Origin: Drosophila persimilis
Taxonomy: Eukaryota; Arthropoda; Insecta; Diptera; Drosophilidae
Assembly (NCBI RefSeq): GCF_003286085.1
Contig: NW_020825317.1
Location: 2,666,001-2,730,000, forward strand
Reading direction: 5' to 3'
Length of the DNA: 64,000 nt
This document shows, one piece after another, positions 1 through 12,471 of this stretch. A model generated the notes under the pieces. That model saw only the letters and a list, made by a program, of their open reading frames with translations, ran no database searches and was not told the DNA's origin. The translations under genes were made by a program, and so were the position numbers. Every line of letters begins with the position of its first letter. Position 1 is the stretch's first letter.

Positions 1-3000
1 CTGGGCAGTTTTTAATAACGCGAGTTGGATGTCAGATGGATCATCCCCGACTCTGACTCGGTGTACGTCTCCAGCATCAGCAGTCAGCGCCGTCATCAAA
101 TTTTATGATCGCACTCAAACACTCACGTGCCCATCCAGTCGAGTAATTAATGGCAAACGGAAACAGCCAGCAGGTTTTATGTTCCAGTATTTGGCGAAAA
201 AATTCGAATGCAATCTTTTTATAGTTCCGACGTAAAACGGGGTACCAGAAGGTGGACTCTTCTCAATAAAATTCGTAAGAGAATTTTATATGATTTATAT
301 TGCTGTGCGAATGTCTGTTTAATTAATTCGGAAAATGTTTACAATTTATGGCGATTAATGCCCGCCCCGTCTACTACTTGGCACAAACACGTTTATCAAT
401 CAGTCGCAATTAAAAGCTTCTCCGGCCACACTTGATTGTCTTGGGGCAAGTACGGGGACGGAGGATGGAAAACATAAATGGGAACTGGGTGAAAAAATGT
501 CCTTTTCCTCTTCGGTAGTGACCTTTGTTTCAACTTAACGCCATTAATGTTAATGTTGGTCTTTGGGGCGCATTTTCCCGCTTATTAACTCGGCCATTTG
601 CACTGTTTTTCTTTTACGCCATCGCTTTCAGGTTCCCCTTTTCATTTTCTTTCGTTTTGTTCTTTCTGTTTTTACTTTCGCGTTTCATTTTCCTTTTTCT
701 GGTGCTGTCCCTCTTGTTCAATTTCTCGCTCCCAAAATCTAATAAAATTTCATTTCAGATTTTCCACATAGAACTTTCACTCTCCCTCGCATTTGGTTTC
801 CCTGCCATTTCTCAGTCGCTTTCCTTTTCTCCCATTTTTTTCTGATATCAAATTTTATTTCCACATTCGCTTCCTCTTTAATGTTAATTTCTGCTAAGGC
901 CATTTTCCCCATGAAACTATGTCCGTTTTCAAGCTCCGGTCCCAGCACTGGCGTCAAGTTTCGAACGATGTTTGCTCTTCCTCCCTGTCCCCACTGCCCC
1001 TGCCACCGTGTTTTTCTGCGGTATTACATTTTGTTACTATATATAAATTGATAATTTTGCTGCAATGCCGCACACACTTTGCCTGTTGCTTCACTAAAAC
1101 AGCAATAGAAACAGAAGGAGGAACAGAGCCGAGTGGCGGGAATATAAATGGTAGGGTAGGAGGCGGTGGTGATGGTTCTACGGGATGAACAGATAGCAAG
1201 CCCCTCGACACAGACAAGTACGATGTAATAAAGTTAGAGGCTGTCAGGCGGTGTGCCACAAAGAAATGCGGTTAGCAAGAAGACAGGGAAGGCGCACGAA
1301 CATGTCATTGTCAAGGACTCTCTCGGAACTCAAAATATACCACACAATTCAAAAATATGTTTATGTATATTCGTGGGGGTCTGCGTCTGGGCAAAAGGAA
1401 GCAATCAATAAAGAAGTAGCTGCCTCGTAATGCTCATAAATAAATGAATGCTCCGGCGAGCAGAGCTCCACTCAAGCGATGCCCCAATAAGTAGGCAGCG
1501 AAATTTCAGGGAAAACATTTACATACATACATTCATATTTATACATATGTATATATATCTATATATCGTCGATTATAATGATGATGAAGGTGGGGGCAGA
1601 TGAAAGCTTCGAGTAGTTACCGCGAAAACCGCTAACGAAGCAATTAGCAGTTGCTACAGGTGCTCCAGTTGGGCTGTGGCATCAAGTGCCAGAGAGTGGG
1701 TAATTGTCAGGGGCATTCTAAAAACCAGTACAACCCTACAATCGAAGTCGACGATTCCGAATCTAAGATAAGCACTACTCTCAGATTTATCACTAATGAA
1801 ATGGCATATAAAATATGTAATACATGTATATTTTACACTGTCTTCGCCCTTTCTGCACCTGAAAATAGGTTCATCAGCTTTTTATATATTTTATACAAAT
1901 ATAAAAAGAGTCTCAAAGGGGATTCCTTTCTTGGGATTCCTATTAGAGTATGAATTTGCTGGCCTGGCAAACTGTCCGCACTGAATAGAGCCTGTCCCGG
2001 GACAAGCAAATTAGTTGGTAAGATTTTATATATATTTTTATCCCAGCTGAAAATGCAAAAATGTAAACGAAATAAAATGTAAAGCGGCTTAAGTGTTGCC
2101 GCATAACTTTTCGCTAATCATTAGAAGGGTTCCTAGCTCCTAGCTTTCAATTCCACTTGTACTCTTTTTCCGTTACCTAATTAGTATGACATACCTCCAG
2201 AAATAAGGATATACATGGATAGAGGCGGGTCGGGGGAGCTAGTCACACATTTAAACGCCATTTAAGCTACATCGAGGCCGTAGTCCGGGATTCCGGCACC
2301 GGGGCTGTCCCTATCTCTACCCCATTTTCCCGTGCGTAACCAGTTGCCGGTTGGGGCAATTAATTATGTATACAAATATTCTTTTCCATACTTTTTGGCG
2401 TGCAGCAATTAAAACCGACGCAAATCTGCTAGCTCAAAAACTCAAGCCCAAAACCGATGCTGATGCCGTAGCTTTGTGTTTGTTTTTACTTAAATAATTT
2501 TTCCATTTTTGTTTCCTCCGTCCTTCCTCCGCTCTGTACTGGCTATTGCGCGTCGCCTTGTCTTGTAGATTTCTAATTACGACAGCTTCTGGTCCGGGTC
2601 TTTCTTTGGGATTTCGCCAGAAGTTGTTTGAGACGCGGCTTAATTATGTCTGCCCATCTTCATCATCATCATGGCCATCCCCTTCTCCGGTTCCTGGTTC
2701 ATCATCCCCCAACAAATGATGGAAGCGAGAAAAATTTTGAACAAATTGAAATTTGATAGAAATATATATGTAAATGGAAAGCAGAACGCTCGAGCGTTCG
2801 TTGGATTGAGACAATTTTTCTGCCAGAGCTGAAAGCATACCCAAAGCACCCTGCAGGGTCTCTTTGGTCCGTGTTTGTACAGCGTGTACCCTAAGCTCGA
2901 ACGTAAACAAAATTTCAAATTATATTCAAAAATGCTTCGTGTCAGGTGAGCGAACAGACTTAAATCGAAAACCGTAGCTACGGTCCGCCATGGGTGGGCT

Positions 3001-6000
3001 TGAATGTGGTCGAGAGACGGGGAGGTACGCAGGCCCCGCTGAGTGTGTGAGAGCTGTAAAAATGCATGGCCGAGCGAAATTGCTGGCAAACAATTCAATT
3101 ATCTGCCCAGCACTGTGAATTGCATTTAAACTCCAGAGTTAATTACATATATATTTTTTTTTGCAGTTCATCGCGAACACTCGTATAAGTACGTATTCTG
3201 TGGAATTTCTCAACACTGTCAGTGAAGAGGACGGGTGCTTACTGTGCTCAATGTTCAGCACTAAAGTTCAGGGTGGGGAAGAGTCAATTAGGATTAGAAT
3301 TTTCGCTACGGCTTAGCTTAAGTAGTTCCCGTTAGTAGTTAAGTAAGACAAACTTTTCCCATCACTTCAATAGAGCTTGAGAGGACGAGACCTACCTAGA
3401 GAGATGAAGGGTGTTAATACCACATTTAATCTTTAAATACTTTGCGGTACCGCCAAATGCAAAGCTTTGCACTCTCGTACTTGAAAAAAAGTTGGTTTCC
3501 AACACTAAAAGGATAGCCTTAGATATTCTTTTAGTACAAAAAAAGTAAAAAAAAGTTGGTGGAACTTAATTTATTCTTTAAGAATACTAAAATTAGAAGG
3601 CATGATAGCCATCTATTGTATTTCATGCATTATTAGGATCCACTAGGGTTTGCTCTAGGACTTATCTTTGTTGTAGCATTTTAGCATTTACATACTCGTG
3701 TTAACACTTTCACTCCAGCTCAACGGTGTTCAACAAACGAGAATTTTATAAGTTGGAGAATACAGTGTTTCAGAAATCATTTTAAACAAACCGAAAGTGA
3801 TTCTCAAAGCTTGGAATAATTTTAAAGGGGGACCAAAAAGTGGTAATTGAAGGAGAGGTAGATTGGGAAGATTAAAGAGGAGAGAGGAAAATGGCGGTAA
3901 AAGAGAAAGAAATTGTGAGAATCCTAAATGAATTTTGCGTTGGGTATTGTTTGTTCTACTTTGGCTTAAATTTTATATGTAAAACATACCCAAAACTTTA
4001 GTTTGCACTTCTGTTTTTTGTTCTTTGGTTCTGTTTTATGTAACCCTCTGAAAATTTCCCCAGCATTTTTATCGCTCAGCTTTCATTTTAACACGAGGTT
4101 TACCAACACTGGTTGGAAAGGAAAACAAAGACCAACACAATGAAATCTTCAACTGCTGGGATTAGACCCTTGTCTTACATTTTTTGAAAATTCGGTTCTT
4201 TTCCATCCTCTGCTTCTTTGTGGTTTCTGTTGGCCAAACACACTTTGAAACTGGGACTGGCGGAAAACGTAAAACTTTGAACGTAAAATTGTTCAAATAC
4301 ATGGTTTTTCCAGGGTCTTCTCTCGTACGACTACCCCCCGAATCAACTTTGGTTATGCGTACTCCTACAGACATGTGTGTGGGGGGCTCATCTCTGTCTG
4401 TGGTCGCCTTGGGCTCTTCTGAAACAGGTGAAAGAAATGGAAAGCCAGACAGAAGTTGGCCCGGCTAAAAGTTTTTCAATTTGTTTATGCATCCAGCACA
4501 GAGATGAGTGAATTATGGCATTAAAATTATGAGTGGGGGCACCGCCAGGGTCGGCCTATCGGTTGGCACACCACTCCATTTCTGCCCGAATTCTGCTCTA
4601 TCTGAGCGATGGTCAAACAATGTTTGAAATATTCATGCCGTATTCATTTTCCTCTTGTAAATTTTGATAAATGTTTTTCCTAAATTTTCCATCTTTCTTT
4701 TCCTCCCTGTTTTTGTGTTGGGAAAAATTGAGGAAATTGTAATAATAGCGATGCGAATAAATAATTAATTTACGCAAGGTGACTTTATGGACAAACCAGG
4801 ATGAGAAAATTAAAAAAAGTTATATAGGGCATGCATATGTACATATGTACATATGTCAGTAGAATTATACCCGTATAGATTCCAGAAGTCGCTTCATTTT
4901 CCTTACAAAATTATGAAGTGACAGGCAGATGATGATATTTCATTTACTTTGTATTGCCTGACCGAAAATTGAAGGGGGGATGGGGATAAAGTGGTTGGAG
5001 GAACGAAATGCGGTGCTTCGGAAATGAGAAATGTGAAAAGGAAGCTGTGGGAGACACATCCGAGGCAGAGAGAGAGAGAGGGAGAATATGCGTGGCAGAT
5101 ACTGTGGGTTACTGTTTCTGTTTCTGCTCTTGTTTCGCCATCGTCATTGGCCACTGACAATGATGGAGGAAGATTGATGCCTTTTGCCCTGCCCCAAAAT
5201 TAATGCTTCACCCACACACACACACCCACATCCAAATACACAACTATGTACACAAAAACACTCGCACACACGTGAATGGCAGCCCTGCATTACATTATCC
5301 AAGCATATACACACCTCCCAGGGCTACCTACTGTCATTTGAGTGAAGCAAATTGTTGCACACTTTTTGGACCATGGCCTCGTTCTCGTTCTCGTCCTCGG
5401 TATCGCATCATGATGGATCTGCTGGGACCTGGGAACAGTTGTGTGACTATTGCCCGTAATTAAGCGATTCACATTGTGCTTTTCACCAACAAATTGTAAT
5501 TCTTTATACAAAAATATGCTGTTGGCAGGAAAGGGTAAAATATCCTCCATCAGCATATCATCAATGATGATAACCTCTTGCAATCTCTCTCGAGCTGCAG
5601 TCTGAGAGCTGTCCTAGCTTAATCAAAGCTCTAAGATATTCACAACTAGAAATTCATCAGTGATGATAGCTATTCACTGACTGCATGTCTGAGTAAAGTG
5701 TTGAAGCTTCATTTCTTATTTTTAAATGCATAGATTGAAATGATATGCATAGCTTTCCATCTTCTTCAACTGATTCCAAAAAAAGGGCATCTTATAGTCG
5801 GTATTTCGGCTTTCATTGCTACTTCTCCTTTTTTTCAGTAAATGTTCTTTTAATCAGTGAAAATGTTGCCACGATTCTGTGGACTTTTGGGACTGAGGGA
5901 CACAATGTGCGTAACAAGGAAATGCAATTACGGAGCACAAAAAAATAAAAAGTAATCAATGGCAATCGCTTTCGGGCAGTCCCGAAAGCTGGCCGAGTAG

Positions 6001-7049
6001 CTGCTCTGCTTTGCTCCCTGTTCTGATACCCGCTCTGGTAGCTCTTTGGCCCGAAAATATTAATCACTTCAATAGCGGAATCAATAATTAAAAGGCAGAG
6101 CACATACGCGGGCACACACACAGAAGGGTAGGGGGAAAGAAGTCGAAATTGAAACCGAAACGGATCCGAAAACAGAGGAGGGAGAAGGGAAAAGCAAAAG
6201 CTGAGTGAAACCAGAGCAAACATCTGGTACATTTAAGCAGAGTTATCAAGTATACGATCCGTTTGCCGAGCAAGGAGAGACGAAAAGAGCTGTGCTGCGG
6301 CTGCTGCTGCCGTGTACAGGTGCACATTAAATATTAATGGTTTTTGGCGGCTTACGCAATTTGTTCCGTTATTAAAATTGCACTGCCTTTGTGCGTCTCC
6401 ATCCCACTACTGCTCTTCGACGAAAGGATGAGCCCAGCAAGGACGCACCACCAAACAACACCCACGGCAGCGGCAGCATATTACGAATGTAAAGGCTGCG
6501 GCAGCTGCAAATATGCACATGTCTGTGAGTGTATGTGGTACTATGTGTTTTTGACGCAGGCTTAACTTTTCCCTTTCAAACGAGCTGCACGGCAAAATAC
6601 TTTCCACAGCGCTCGGATAAACCAAAGGGCGGAGCCGCGTTCAACATGGTGATAATGAGTATTTCTCCCTTGCAGCTTTGCTATCATTGGCCTTTGCTCA
6701 CTGAGAGGAAATGATGTTTGGTTCGATTTCCATTGGAAATCATTGCAGATTCGCATTGATTTATTCTTTAAAATTCGTTAGGAAAAGGAGCAAATAATAT
6801 GGTATAAAGTAATGGTTTCTTGAATGCCAGAGCTTCTACTTTTTTTGAGAAAAGTGCAAATTTCTACATAAATTACCTAAATGTATTTTAATAAGGAAAT
6901 GAAAAATGAAAAACCCTACGTGTACCATTGTGCATTATAAAATCTGCGTAGTTTTGAGGCAGCAGCCTAACCAAAGCAGTGCTCCCTCCATTCGATTCAG
7001 AAAAAATCTACTCAAATTGAACTTATGAACATTTAAATTTCAGAAGCAA
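1..7049. other. unique non-coding DNA, no supported gene
   Basis: I see no coding signal here. The open frames are all under about 155 codons, overlap on both strands, and are rich in low-complexity tracts such as the C/T-rich run near 600-840. Simple-sequence patches are visible: a repeated ATATGTAC-type motif near 4830-4858 and a CA-rich run at about 5210-5235. The composition (AT-rich, TA-dinucleotide microsatellites, scattered CT tracts) fits a Drosophila intron or intergenic region. No transposon remnants were recognised before 7050. Confidence 0.6.
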
Positions 7050-7566
7050 TAACCGAATCGGCATAGCCATGTCTTTCTGACTATAAGAGCTAGAGCTGCC
7101 AAATGTTGTTTCAAGACTCCTGTAATATTACACTGAAATAATTTTTTTTTTAAATTATCCTACGCCTCACTCATGGGATCATTATTATTGCTAGTAGAAA
7201 CATATAATATTGCAGTAGGTACGGAACGCCTTCCACGTGCTAACTCAATCTCTCTCACACACTTTTCTTCTTACAGTGTGCGCCCCATGGCGGAGAGAAG
7301 CGATAATAAACGGCTGATGTTGGCTTGAGAATCGAAAAAAAGAGACAGCTATAAAAAAAAGTAAAGAAAAATGGAAACAAATAAAATCGAATATATAAAA
7401 ATCTCCCAAAAGGTTAAAAAATTCATTTTGTTGGCAAAAAATCAATTTGATACCAAACGACATATGAAATATATTCTAGAAATGACATAAGTAATAAGCT
7501 CACATATGTACATATATGTATGTATACTGACTGAGTACCGGTTATAAAATACGTTTCCGCTAATTT
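7050..7566 (+). mobile_element. old, broken-up ISY/DINE-1-like Helitron remnant
   Basis: Three short stretches line up in order with the ISY family. About 7058-7140 resembles the 'CATAGCCATGTCT..GACTATAAGAGCTAGAG..GACTCCTGTAATATTACAC' part. About 7248-7300 resembles the CT-rich stretch ending in GTGTGCGCCC. About 7527-7566 resembles the 'ACTGAGTACCGGTTATAAA..GTTTCCGCT' tail. The sequence between them is not recognisable, so this is an old degraded copy or several crumbs. It is more diverged than the copies further right in the window. Confidence 0.5.
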
Positions 7567-9969
7567 GTCCTCTCCTTTGTTATTCTCCTAGCCTCCCCAT
7601 CCATGTTTTTAAAGGTAAAAAGCAAAGTTATGAAAGCGAAACAAATAAGAAGATTCTTCATCGAAGCGAGCTCTTAACAATAAGAAAGCATAGGATCTTC
7701 CGATCCTGCAGCCAGCGCGTACGCATTACTTATCGTTTACACCACAGACCAGCTCCAGTGGCACAGCCACAGCAACTATCGTTGTAAGTGCCGTGCTACA
7801 AAATTAAGGGAACATACATATTTTTTTTATTGAAGTGTTTCCTTTTTTAATACATTTTTAAACTTCAATATTTCTGTTATATTTTATTTTTGTATATCTG
7901 TGGTCAATAAATAATGAAAATATCATAAGATATAATATCCAGATAATAGATATACACATGCCAAATCAAATCATAGTAATTCTACTATATATACTCTAAC
8001 TTTTATAATGGGTAACTGTTTACATGAAGTTGGTATATGCTTACTTACTTGAGCTTAATCATTCCTAGGTCGGCATCCATGGCCCAATTTATCGTTCTTT
8101 CGACCATCATGTAAGCATCGGACCTTGGATTTTAGACAAAAAACTGTAAAGATAAGGAATAAATAATTTTGAAAAAGATACAAAGATCGTTGAAAATAGT
8201 TGAGTAGGTTTCCTTCTTTAATTTTGCTTAATTCCCATATAAAAATCAATTCTGATTAAATTTACATCAGTTTCAGACCACCTTAAAACCATAACCTTAA
8301 AGTTCTGCGTCAGTTCCAGCCTCAGTCCGTATTTGGTTGCACCGACGGAATGCACATATGGTAACGGGTGTGTGGCACGCGACGATAGTTTGTCGTTGGC
8401 CCAAAGGGTATTCAAAACATAATCATGCTTCACACATATCTACGACATCTGGCATTCGACTGTCTGTCCGTCCGCCCATTATTTTATGGAAAAGATACTC
8501 TTGAGAGTGCTTACTTGGGTGTCTGTCTGTGTGACTGGTTCTTCCGGTTTCCGCCGAGTCCTGCTCGCAGCCCGTACTCGTACCCTTGTCATTTTGAACG
8601 CATTATTCACACTGAACACGATAATTTGGTCTGCGTGTGTCTGTCTATCAGTCCCTCGGATTGTCAGGCATGCCACAGATTCGCACGTTTTTTCCGGGCT
8701 TGGGGGCCAGTATGTGGGTGTGGACCATTTTAAAGTTCTGTTCGCTGGTTCGTTGGTTTCTTTAATGATTGGACTTGTATCGCATTTCATTAAACTGCTG
8801 ATTTATGTTTAATTTTCAAAGAGCGCTCGAGTCAATAAGTCAAGTCGCAAGTCTTGGCCTTATTTTATTCTAAGAAATTTGTGAAAACTGTTTCTGAGCT
8901 TTTGGTTTGGTTGGGTGTGGAGGGTGGGACGGAAGCTCAAGAGGATTAGTAACAAAAAGAGTAACTAATTGATTTATATGAGGGTTTTGTGGGCAGTTTA
9001 TGTTCTGTGTACTGATACCTTCTCAACTGTAATCCGTTTTAATGGAATTCGATCATAAATGAAATTCTCTTCCATTAATTGGACTAATATGAGATATCTT
9101 CATCCAAGGAATTTGCTTAATAAGAAAGATTATATTCCGCCTTTTGGCAGACCAGGCCAATGGAATTTCCTTGTTGTGCATTTAGTTGCATCCAAGATAA
9201 CTGTATTAAGTCTTCTGAATTTGATTTCGATGGTAGTATTGGTTTGGTATTGATTTGTAAGACAATATAAAGTAAATTTTATGCTTAATTCTTCTTAATT
9301 CTGCTTTAGAATATAGAAAGTGTCTGTTCTTGGGAAAGCATTTACGCAAACCTTCAGAGAGAGAGGAAAAAACCGAAGGAAAAAAGCAGGAACGAGCCCG
9401 AAATATCTTTAAGTCGAAGTTAATAAATTTCTTAAAAAGCCCGCTTTCCCCGAAAGCCCGCTCTCCAACACACACACTCTTTCACAGTAAACCAAAATAT
9501 GTAAACTCATGTCATAATTGAATTTTCATTTCGGTCTTCCATTTTCCCTGGGTGGCAGAGTCAAAGACCCGCCTCAAGCCAAGGACCAGGACTCGGCTGA
9601 ATAATTAAAATTAAATGCGGAATAAAAAACTAATTTTGTCACCCGAATGGAGCTGAACAATGTGTGTGGGCTGAAACAGAGAACAGAGGACAGGGGAAGG
9701 GACTGGGATTGAGGCTAAAACAAAGACTGTCAGCTTATGACTTAATGCTATGTACTTTTGGGGAATGGAACACAATCTACGGTCTTATTGAAAACTCATT
9801 AAAAAGTTATAAAAATAAAACAGTTCCCCGAAAAGCAGAATGAGGGAGATGCTTAAAAACTCATCAGTTCTGATTCAACTCCTTGGCCTTGATTCCTAAA
9901 TCAAAACGGAGACGTTAGCTCTGAGTGTTTGGAATTTCTCTGGGGATAGGGGGAGAAAAAGGGAGAGAG
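7567..9969. other. unique non-coding DNA upstream of the V-ATPase F-like gene
   Basis: No gene or transposon recognised. Open frames of around 100 codons near 8425-8812 overlap on three frames and both strands, which argues against coding. A TCAGTT hexamer at 9864-9869, about 100 bp upstream of the gene's start codon, resembles an arthropod initiator but is too short to call. No TATA box is obvious next to it. Confidence 0.5.
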
Positions 9970-10558
9970 ATGTCAGCCAAAGGACGACCCCAGAGTTATA
10001 GGGGAAAGAGCCATATGAAGGATTTGGAGTCCCCGGATGACCTATCGGACAAAGACAGTTTGTTAGATCTGGGGCCAACCGCGCCGCCGCCTGAGGATCC
10101 GAACGTTCTTACCGTTGGGATCATTGCAGATACCGTAGGCCCTACATCCTACATCCATGCCGGTCGTAGGCACCAATTCCTGCTTTCTCTTCCTCTCTGA
10201 CAGGAGGTGACCTTGGGGTTCCTGCTCGCTGGCATCGGATTCCGTCGGGACAATCAAAACAGTTACCTGATGGTGGAAAGTGGTGAGAAGTCATTGTCTC
10301 CCGATTCTATTGCCCCCACTAATCCTCCTCTTCTTAGACATGCCCCAAGAGGAGATCGAGAGCTTCTTTGAACAACTGTACAGGATGCACAACCTCGGGA
10401 TCATCATCCTCGACTTTCCAACGCACAAGCGGCTTAAATCAGTGTTGGATAAGTGCAAAAATATGCTGCCCGTGGTAGTCGTTGTCCCCAACAAGGCAAC
10501 CCTGGGTCCCTATCAAGAATGGAAGGGCCGCAAGCATATCCGTGAGCAGGATATGTAA
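9970..10558 (+). CDS. V-ATPase subunit F paralogue (Vha14-2-like), three exons
   Basis: This encodes a predicted 154-residue protein from exons 9970-10134, 10204-10282 and 10338-10558. The introns are 69 and 55 bp, both GT..AG, in phases 0 and 1. Subunit F is the small stalk protein of the V1 sector of the vacuolar proton pump, contacting subunit D in the rotor. Residues ~46-80 (VLTVGIIADT, then EVTLGFLLAGIG and a basic/N-rich turn) follow the subunit F start, which in the canonical protein runs through IGDEDT and GFLLGGVGE. The third exon has the helix plus strand (..FFEQLYRMHNLGIIILDF..) and a proline-flanked valine strand (LPVVVVVPNK) matching the canonical LEIPSKD region. Oddities are a polar extension of ~45 residues before the fold and a divergent C-terminus lacking the usual FNPEDL ending. 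The first ATG in frame was chosen as start, with a purine at -3. The match to Drosophila Vha14-2, a divergent and reportedly testis-biased paralogue, is an inference from this divergence. It could also be a lineage-specific duplicate. Confidence 0.8.
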
Positions 10559-10608
10559 CGGAGCAGATTTCGTTCTTTTCATCTATCTCTTACTTAAACA
10601 AAAAATTA

Positions 10609-10614
10609 AATAAA
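10609..10614 (+). promoter_or_regulatory. poly(A) signal AATAAA of the V-ATPase F-like gene
   Basis: A canonical AATAAA lies about 50 bp after the stop codon of the subunit F-like gene. The short 3' UTR fits a compact, small-intron Drosophila gene. Confidence 0.6.
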
Positions 10615-10837
10615 GTATACACTTGGAAATATCCTCTAAAACAGCGTCATGTTTGGCGAAAGAACATTGCGTGTGCTCATAGATGAAGAATTTACTTAAA
10701 ACTAGAACATGTGCATACGTATTTTGAACGCTGTCTCGGCGCAATATAACGCCATCAGATAAACTGCAGAGTTAAAAAAAGACGTTCGTTCTCTTTCGTA
10801 GTGACCAGACGCGTTTTCGTTTTGCGCTCCGCATTTT

Positions 10838-11215
10838 TATACCCGATACTCGAAATGAGTATTGGGATACCCGTCCCTATTAGCGCCTAGTGCTCGAAGA
10901 GTATAAGAGCTAGAGCATCGACATTTTATATCCGGACTTCTCTGATATGTCAATGTTATAAGTCTATTTCAAAACTTTGCCCCGCCTACTACGAGAAAAC
11001 AGAAATTACGCCGAATCGTAGAGGATAACTATATCTTCTAGAATGCAAAACTTAAACCAGATCGTATAATTTGTATAGCCAGAATCAAGAAAACAGTTTC
11101 ATTCTTCCTCGCTCTGTCTCTCTCTGACACAGGTTTCATGGTCGGTTTTGCCAATTGCAAAATATGAGTTCAAGGATCTCAGAACCTATAAGAGCCAGAG
11201 CAACCAATTTGGTTC
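10838..11215 (+). mobile_element. ISY-family Helitron copy, truncated
   Basis: It begins with the family end TATACCCGATACTC and continues through the parts that mention TATAAGAGCTAGAGCA, the CCCCGCC block and GATCGTATAATTTGTATAGCC. It then degenerates through a CT-rich block. The stem-like AAAATGAGTATTGGG pair next to the terminus is present, but the GTGGTGAAAATGG..CCAGAAGG section is missing. The right end abuts LINE ORF1 sequence. Confidence 0.75.
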
Positions 11216-12356
11216 AAAATCTATTCCGATCCCACCAGTTAATAGACGCTCCGGACCTCCGGATATTGCCACCAGAGGTACTAGGCCTCTGGTGAATAAC
11301 TCACTAGTGGGGATCCCACCAAAATGACCAGTTTTTGTCTCACAGCTGGCCCCTGACCTCACATCTAATGATGTAACTGCTTTTATACAAAGCAAAATAA
11401 AAGCCGTCGGTTTAAAGGTGGAGAAGTTTAATTTCTCTTATGCCAGGGAAATAGCTTCATTCAAAACAAGTGTCTCCCCCAACTAATTTTAACACCATTT
11501 GCTCTGCCAAATTTGGCGCAGAGCATTTGGTGGTAAAGGAGTTCAAGGCTAAGAAGAAGAATAGGCCCCCCATAGCTCTTACAAATCATTCCAGTGTGCC
11601 ATCCTCCTCCTCATATTCCTCATTATCCCGCCCTGCTTTAACCCTTCCAAAAAAAACGAGCTTCTCTTTTAGTAGTATATCAGAACGTTAGGGGCAACAC
11701 AACTTTTAGAAAAGACTGTTCGTCTCGACGTGCAGGAGGGGTTCTGATTGCAGTGGACTCTAACTTCACGTCGGAACCTTTCACAGTCCAAGTTCAATAG
11801 GAACTGGAATTCCTGTGTGTAAAACTTTTTCTTCCCGCTTTTGCTATATTCATTACTTGCTCGTATATTCCACATTCTTCGGATATTTCAATATATGAGC
11901 AATTTATACCCGAGCGCTTCCGCTCACTATACCTGAAGACGTCTACCATCCTACTTTCGAAGTGTCGCTAGATATAGGACCAACTGTATTGGATCATTAA
12001 AGATTTTGATTAGTCCGCTTTGTACTTGCGCACTGATGTCATAAAAGGCACACAAATTTTTTATAATGCTCTTGGCACATTTTTTGGTTCTTGTGTCCCG
12101 CTTTCTTGGCCGATTAGATCTGGAAAACTCCCTTTGTTTACCAAAGAGTAATCCAGTTTAAAAAACTTAAAATCAAGACCTTATACAACATTTCAAGAAG
12201 TTGGTTATCCTACTGCTCACTCTCGCTATGTACTGGCTCGGTCAAACTTTTCAGTTCGTAATGCTCAACGCTATATGAACTACGTATTTCGATGCAGGAT
12301 AAGTTTTTCACAGGACCCAACCGTTTTACAGCTTCGTAAACAGTAAGTGTAGAACG
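11216..12356 (+). mobile_element. CR1-like LINE, 5' part (ORF1 end, endonuclease, linker)
   Basis: Translated pieces in several frames give a LINE order. First is an ORF1 C-terminal stretch near 11345-11580 (LTSNDVTAFIQSKIKAVGLK, then ..AKFGAEHLVVKEF) like CR1-group ORF1. Next is the start of the ORF2 endonuclease near 11680-11800 (QNVRG, RAGGVLIAVDSNF). An endonuclease segment follows near 11810-11905 (PAFAIFITCSYIPHSSD), and then the endonuclease-RT linker near 12060-12310 (GSCVPLSWPIRS, SSLKNLKSR). The frame changes at least twice and has stops, so it is dead. The same linker sequence recurs on the minus strand near 58.2-58.5 kb, which shows they are one family. The RT half resumes at 13421 after a foreign LINE fragment. 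Clade (CR1 versus another Jockey-superfamily member) is inferred from motif style. Confidence 0.7.
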
Positions 12357-12471
12357 TCCGCACACCCATCTTCGCTATGATTTTGTAATACGTCGGCAAA
12401 TATTGATCAAGTAAGGTTAGGTAAGGTTAAGTTAACTAACTAAGATTAAACAACTAATCTATACATAGCAA

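Noticed and set aside
3150-3185. T-rich tract followed by GCAG, considered a splice acceptor
   Set aside because: No open frame or partner donor fits; such tracts are common in non-coding fly DNA.
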